From: a bacterium UBP12_UBA5184
Lineage (GTDB): Bacteria > Vulcanimicrobiota > Vulcanimicrobiia > Vulcanimicrobiales > Vulcanimicrobiaceae
Assembly: GCA_002413145.1 (NCBI GenBank)
Contig: DHWK01000034.1
Location: 5,732 to 39,307, forward strand
DNA: 33,576 nucleotides
Reading direction: 5' to 3'
Positions 29,716 through 33,576 of the stretch are shown one piece after another (position 1 is the stretch's first letter; each line of letters starts with the position of its first letter). Under the pieces are notes generated by a model. It did no database searches, was not told the origin of the DNA, and saw nothing but the letters and a program-made list of their open reading frames with translations. The translations under genes and the position numbers were made by a program.

Positions 29716-31206
29716 GTGACCATCGCCGCCCCTTCTCGTCCGCTCGAATCGTTACGCATCGGCCCCGGCATCTCGGCGCTCGGCGAGCGCTTCGTCGAAC
29801 GGCGCGATCCGACGCCGCTCCCCGAACCGTATCTCATCGCCTTCAACCCCGCGGTCGCCGCGCTGCTCGGCGTCGACGCGAGCGAAGCGGAGCGTCCGGA
29901 ATTTCTCCGGCTGGCGAGCGGCGGCGCTCGCTTCGATCCGGTTCCATCCTACGCGACGGTCTATGCGGGCCACCAGTTCGGCGCGTACGTGACGCAGCTC
30001 GGAGACGGCCGAGCGCTCGGCCTCGGCGAGGTCGTCGCGCCGAGCGGAGAGCGTTACGAATGGCAGCTCAAGGGCGCCGGTTCGACCGCCTTTTCGCGTT
30101 TTGGCGACGGCCGCGCGGTTCTGCGTTCGACGATCCGCGAGTACCTCGCGAGCGAGGCGCTGCACCATCTCGGCATCCCGACGACGCGCGCGCTCGCAAT
30201 CGCCGGCAGCGACTACCCGGTGATGCGCGAGACGGTCGAAACGGCCGCCGTGCTCTCGCGCCTCGCGCCGACGCACCTTCGCTTCGGCTCGTTCGAATAT
30301 TTTCATTACCGGAGGCTAAACCCCGAACTCAAAATCCTCGCCGATTACACGATCGAGAATTTTTTCTCACAATTCATCGCTCACCCCGAATCCGAACGCT
30401 ACGCGCTTTTCTTGCGCGAGGTCGTCGAGCGGACCGCCCGCCTGATCGCGCACTGGCAAGCCGTCGGGTTTGCGCACGGCGTCCTCAACACCGACAACAT
30501 GTCGATCCTCGGTCAGACGCTCGACTACGGACCGTATGGGTTCGTCGAGACCTTCGATCCCGGCTTCATCTGCAACCATAGCGACGAGATGGGCCGCTAT
30601 GCATTCGGACGCCAGCCGGCCATCGGGCTGTGGAATTGCCGCGCGCTCGCGCAGGCCTTCGAGTCGTTGCTCGACGAATCGTCGCGCCAAGCGGCCCTGG
30701 CGGCGTACGAGCCGGAGTTCGAGCGAGCCTACGCCGCGGCGATGCGCGCCAAACTCGGCCTGCGAGACGAACGGGACGGCGATCTCGCGCTGATCGAGGA
30801 TTTGCTTGCCCTCCTGGAACGCGGCCGCGCCGACTACACGCGCGCCTTCCGCGCACTTTCACGCGTGGGTAGCGTGCCGGGTGTCGGCGACGAAGCCCTG
30901 GCCGCGACCTTCGCCGACCCGGCGGGCTTGGCGCCCTGGCTGCTCGCCTATCGCGAGCGGCTTGCCGCCGAAGCGCACGACGATTCCGCGCGGCAGGCCG
31001 CGATGCTGGGGCAGAATCCGAAGTTCGTCCTGCGCAATCACCTCGCGCAAGGCGCGATCGCCGCGGCGCAAGCGCGCGATTATTCCGAGATCGCGCGGCT
31101 CGAGGGGATTCTGCGCCGGCCCTTCGACGAGGACGCCGGCGACGAACGCGACGCCCAACCGGCGCCGCAGGGAACGACGCCGATCGAAGTCAGCTGCTCT
31201 AGCTGA
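29716..31206 (+). CDS. selO: Protein adenylyltransferase SelO
   Basis: This is a 496-residue pseudokinase-fold AMPylase. GTG 29716 has AAAGGGG five bases upstream; the frame is open further up but that part overlaps ccsA. Key features are QLKGAGSTAFSRFGDGRAVL (K119), HGVLNTDNMS (H254, D260, N261), DYGP (D270), CNHSDEMGRYAFGRQP and a C-terminal VSCSS. SelO moves AMP from ATP to Ser/Thr/Tyr of redox-linked proteins. In E. coli SelO an intramolecular disulfide between an internal and the near-C-terminal Cys is known. C286 and C494 match those positions here, with Cys where eukaryotic SelO has selenocysteine. Its place between cytochrome maturation and bc-complex genes is unusual. Confidence 0.95.
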   Translation: MTIAAPSRPLESLRIGPGISALGERFVERRDPTPLPEPYLIAFNPAVAALLGVDASEAERPEFLRLASGGARFDPVPSYATVYAGHQFGAYVTQLGDGRALGLGEVVAPSGERYEWQLKGAGSTAFSRFGDGRAVLRSTIREYLASEALHHLGIPTTRALAIAGSDYPVMRETVETAAVLSRLAPTHLRFGSFEYFHYRRLNPELKILADYTIENFFSQFIAHPESERYALFLREVVERTARLIAHWQAVGFAHGVLNTDNMSILGQTLDYGPYGFVETFDPGFICNHSDEMGRYAFGRQPAIGLWNCRALAQAFESLLDESSRQAALAAYEPEFERAYAAAMRAKLGLRDERDGDLALIEDLLALLERGRADYTRAFRALSRVGSVPGVGDEALAATFADPAGLAPWLLAYRERLAAEAHDDSARQAAMLGQNPKFVLRNHLAQGAIAAAQARDYSEIARLEGILRRPFDEDAGDERDAQPAPQGTTPIEVSCSS

Positions 31207-31357
31207 GCGCGGGCGCCGCGCGCTACCGGCCACCAGGGGCGCCGAAGAGCCCCGCCCAAGCGCGCCAGACCAAAGTGGCTGAGTTTCCCGACGGACCCTG
31301 CTACGCTGTGGTCGCCGCTCCGCGGCATTTCGCAGGACCGAAGGAGGGACCGCAAGG

Positions 31358-32014
31358 ATGACCGCTCACGCGCAGGCGTATCGAGACCCGGGAACCCCGG
31401 AAGAGCAGTCAAGGCGACAGTTTCTGGCCAACGCGACGCTAGCCATCGGCGGGGTGATCGGTCTGGTCGTCGCCGTCCCGTGTGCGGTCTCGCTGATCCC
31501 CGAGTCGCTGCTCAAACCCAACGCCGCCGGCGGACCCGTCTGGACGCCGCTCTCGGCCGCCGAGATGAAAGCCCTCGAGAGCAGCACCGCCGGGCCGGTG
31601 AAAATCAACATCAATTTTACGTACCAGGATGGTTATCTGCCGCCCGCCGGCGACACGCAATTTGTGTGGGGCGTAAAGCTGAGGCCGGAGCAAGTCGCCA
31701 ACTTTCAAAAGACCCGGCCCGACCTCTTCAGGCCGGCGTCGAAAGTGAACTACCCCGCGATCACGCTGAACTTCGTGCTCTTCAGCTCGATCTGTCCGCA
31801 CCTCGGCTGTAAGTTCAATTGGGATGCCGGCGCGAAGCGCTTCATTTGCCCGTGCCACGGCTCGGAGTTCAACGGCGAAGGCGCGAAGCTCGCCGGACCT
31901 GCGCCGCGCGGTCTCGACCCGCTGCCCTTCCGCGAGCAGGACGGTAAAGCCGAAGTCACTTGGATCCAGTACAAGTCGCAGACGCCAGACCGCATTATCG
32001 TCGCTTACAGCTGA
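31358..32014 (+). CDS. qcrA: Rieske iron-sulfur protein of the bc-type complex
   Basis: This is a 218-residue protein with a twin-arginine signal anchor SRRQFLANATLAIGGVIGLV (residues 18-37) and a C-terminal Rieske domain. The 2Fe-2S ligands are C146 and H148 in CPHLGC and C164 and H167 in CPCHGS; C151 and C166 form the usual disulfide. The segment around residues 55-125 is longer than in E. coli-like proteins. It takes the first electron from quinol and is exported by the Tat system encoded upstream. ATG 31358 has AAGG close upstream. The 151-base gap before it contains only a weak promoter-like match (CTGAGT, 17 bases, TACGCT). Cytochrome b follows 17 bases later. Confidence 0.94.
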   Translation: MTAHAQAYRDPGTPEEQSRRQFLANATLAIGGVIGLVVAVPCAVSLIPESLLKPNAAGGPVWTPLSAAEMKALESSTAGPVKININFTYQDGYLPPAGDTQFVWGVKLRPEQVANFQKTRPDLFRPASKVNYPAITLNFVLFSSICPHLGCKFNWDAGAKRFICPCHGSEFNGEGAKLAGPAPRGLDPLPFREQDGKAEVTWIQYKSQTPDRIIVAYS

Positions 32015-32031
32015 GCGGGAGCAAGAGCAGC

Positions 32032-33540
32032 GTGAATTTCCTGATCGACTGGTTCGAGCAACGCACGGGCCTACCGACCCAAATCAAGACGTTCCTCACC
32101 GAGGACGTCCCCGGCGGCCCGAGTTACTGGTACGTCTTCGGCAGCGCGACGCTCTTCGCGATGATCCTGCAGTACGTTACCGGCATCTTTCTGACGTTCT
32201 ATTACGCGCCGTCGTCGGCGACCGCGTGGGAGTCGACCAAGTACATCTACGATCACGTCCCGCTCGGCTGGTTCGTCCTGAGCCTGCACTTTTGGGGCGC
32301 GACGGCGATGATCGCGCTGCTCTTCATGCACTTGTTCCAGGCTCTGATTTGGGGAGCGTACAAAGCGCCGCGCGAGATCATGTGGGTCGTCGGCGTCCTC
32401 CTCTTGGTCTTCACGCTGGTGCTCGGGCTCACCGGATACTTGTTGCCGTGGGACATGAACGCGTACTTCGCATCGCAGGTCGCGATCAACATCGCATCCT
32501 CGGTGCCGATCGTCGGCGAGCCCACCCAGCAATTCCTTAGCGGCGGTGCGGGGATGGGGACGCTCACGATCAACCGCTTTTTCGGTTTGCACGTTTGGTT
32601 GATGCCGGCGCTGCTGGTGCTCTTGATCGTCGGCCACCTGATGATCTTCCGCCACAACGGTTCGGCCGGGCCGCCGGTCGATACCGATCTCAAGAAGCTG
32701 CCCCAAGGCCGCTTCTGGCCGAACCAGATGTTCATGGACGCAATGGCGTCATTTCTGGTCTTCATCGTGATGCTGGTGCTGTCGATCGTCGCCGCGCCGC
32801 CGCTCGACCAAAAAGCCGATCCCACCCAAACCTTCATCGCCTATCCGGCCTGGTATTTCTTGGCGCTCTACGGGATGCTGCGCATCGCCGGCGGCCTACC
32901 CAACGCCATCGTCCCGATTGCGAACCTCTTGGCGACGGTGATCGTTCCGGGCGGGTTGGTGACGCTGCTCATCCTGCTGCCCTGGCTCGATCGCAATCCG
33001 TCGCGCGCGCTGCGCCGCCGTCCCTGGCTCCTGGGAATCACGACGCTCTCGGTCGTCATCGCAGTCGGTCTTTCGGTCTACAGTCAGCTCGCGATCGTGA
33101 AAGAGCAGGCCGACGCCGCGCAAAACAAGCCACCCGCCGCCGCCGCGGCGCCCGGGAGTCAGGGCGGTTCGTTGCCGGCCGGCGCTCCCGCCGGCGGCGG
33201 AGCGCAACGGCTCGGCGGCAGCGAAAAAGGCGCGAAGATCTTCGGCGCCGACTGCGCGGGCTGCCACGGCGCCGGCGGTCAAGGAACGCCGAGCGTCTTT
33301 CCAAATCTCGCGGGCAATCCCGACGTCACCGGCGACCCGGCGCAGGTCGTCCACACCGTCCTTTACGGGCTGAACAGGGCGATCACGGTCAACGGCAAGC
33401 CCTATAAGGGAACGATGCCGCCGTGGAAGGGGACGCTGAGCAACGCAGACGTCGCCGACGTGGTCACCTACATCCGTGCTGCCTGGGGAAACAAAGCGAC
33501 GCCGGTGAGCCCCGCCGACGTCGCCGAGGTTGCCAAGTAA
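32032..33540 (+). CDS. Cytochrome b6-type subunit fused to C-terminal cytochrome c
   Basis: This is a 502-residue fusion. Heme b ligands H86/H187 and H100/H202 have the spacing of chloroplast cytochrome b6. Residues about 215-320 are subunit IV-like, but the Qo motif PEWY reads PAWY at 272-275. Position 35, the Cys that anchors heme c-n in b6, is Val by ungapped alignment. A final membrane helix (about 333-352) leads into an Ala/Pro/Gly linker (360-395), then cytochrome c with CAGCH (408-412) and an axial Met candidate in TMPPW (M462). It would oxidise menaquinol and pass electrons from the Rieske protein to its own cytochrome c outside the membrane. The start is GTG 32032; the upstream frame overlaps the Rieske gene. 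Confidence 0.92.
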   Translation: MNFLIDWFEQRTGLPTQIKTFLTEDVPGGPSYWYVFGSATLFAMILQYVTGIFLTFYYAPSSATAWESTKYIYDHVPLGWFVLSLHFWGATAMIALLFMHLFQALIWGAYKAPREIMWVVGVLLLVFTLVLGLTGYLLPWDMNAYFASQVAINIASSVPIVGEPTQQFLSGGAGMGTLTINRFFGLHVWLMPALLVLLIVGHLMIFRHNGSAGPPVDTDLKKLPQGRFWPNQMFMDAMASFLVFIVMLVLSIVAAPPLDQKADPTQTFIAYPAWYFLALYGMLRIAGGLPNAIVPIANLLATVIVPGGLVTLLILLPWLDRNPSRALRRRPWLLGITTLSVVIAVGLSVYSQLAIVKEQADAAQNKPPAAAAAPGSQGGSLPAGAPAGGGAQRLGGSEKGAKIFGADCAGCHGAGGQGTPSVFPNLAGNPDVTGDPAQVVHTVLYGLNRAITVNGKPYKGTMPPWKGTLSNADVADVVTYIRAAWGNKATPVSPADVAEVAK

Positions 33541-33576
33541 CGCGACGTCAGACGCGGCAACGCGGTCCGTCGTAGA

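Noticed and set aside
31283..31311. Promoter for the Rieske/cytochrome b genes (CTGAGT, 17 bases, TACGCT)
   Set aside because: Only three of six bases match the -35 consensus, and sigma preferences of this organism are unknown, so it is not listed as a feature.
1..33576. CRISPR arrays, insertion sequences, integrases, phage genes, tRNA or rRNA genes
   Set aside because: No regularly spaced direct repeats, transposase or integrase motifs, or RNA gene signatures were seen on either strand.

Overview
The window is GC-rich, densely packed DNA from a bacterium with an outer membrane. A type IVb (Tad) pilus secretin and a TonB-like single-pass protein indicate the outer membrane. Menaquinone-type enzymes, system II cytochrome c maturation and a b6-type cytochrome b fused to cytochrome c are also present. 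No 16S, tRNA, IS element, phage gene or CRISPR array is visible. The combination fits a poorly cultured high-GC diderm lineage such as Candidatus Eremiobacterota (WPS-2). That placement is inference from gene style and would need a marker-gene tree.

Positions 1-8301 hold a Tad/Flp pilus locus. On the minus strand, in transcription order, are a secreted stalk/Ig-like protein, a 54-residue Flp pilin, a bidirectional terminator, the prepilin peptidase CpaA, CpaB, a CpaE-CpaF fusion ATPase, TadB, TadC and a second A24-like peptidase cut by the window edge. From cpaA to that peptidase the genes overlap or nearly touch. The secretin CpaC is read divergently on the plus strand. No TadE/F/G minor pilins are seen.

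Positions 8371-16108 look like a surface-glycan region. It holds a membrane O-acyltransferase, two paralogous GT87/DUF2029-type membrane glycosyltransferases with a secreted NlpC/P60 hydrolase between them, then (minus strand) a DUF2304 protein, a polyprenyl-phosphate-sugar-synthase-like GT2 and a large DUF2142/GT-C-like membrane protein. A plausible scheme is that the GT2 charges a polyprenyl phosphate and the GT-C proteins use it outside the membrane.

Positions 16155-24161 are mixed housekeeping: a glutaredoxin coupled to a stand-alone LOR/SDH (ornithine cyclodeaminase-like) protein; rsmI and metG; two single-pass membrane proteins of unknown function; a GT2; tatD; and a PLD-like protein preceded by an apparently coupled 43-residue ORF.

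Positions 24402-33540 form a coherent respiratory assembly island on the plus strand. It carries a menaquinone methyltransferase, a polyprenyl diphosphate synthase, tatA, tatC, resB, ccsA, selO, a Tat-type Rieske protein and a b6-type cytochrome b carrying a C-terminal cytochrome c. These genes supply the quinone, export the Rieske protein, attach heme c and encode the quinol-oxidising complex. SelO, a redox-linked protein AMPylator, sits in the middle. The most unusual details are the PAWY replacement of the PEWY quinol-site motif, the cytochrome b-c fusion, the CpaE-CpaF fusion, the LOR/SDH-glutaredoxin pair and the hidden coupled small ORF. No intergenic gap exceeds about 205 bases.
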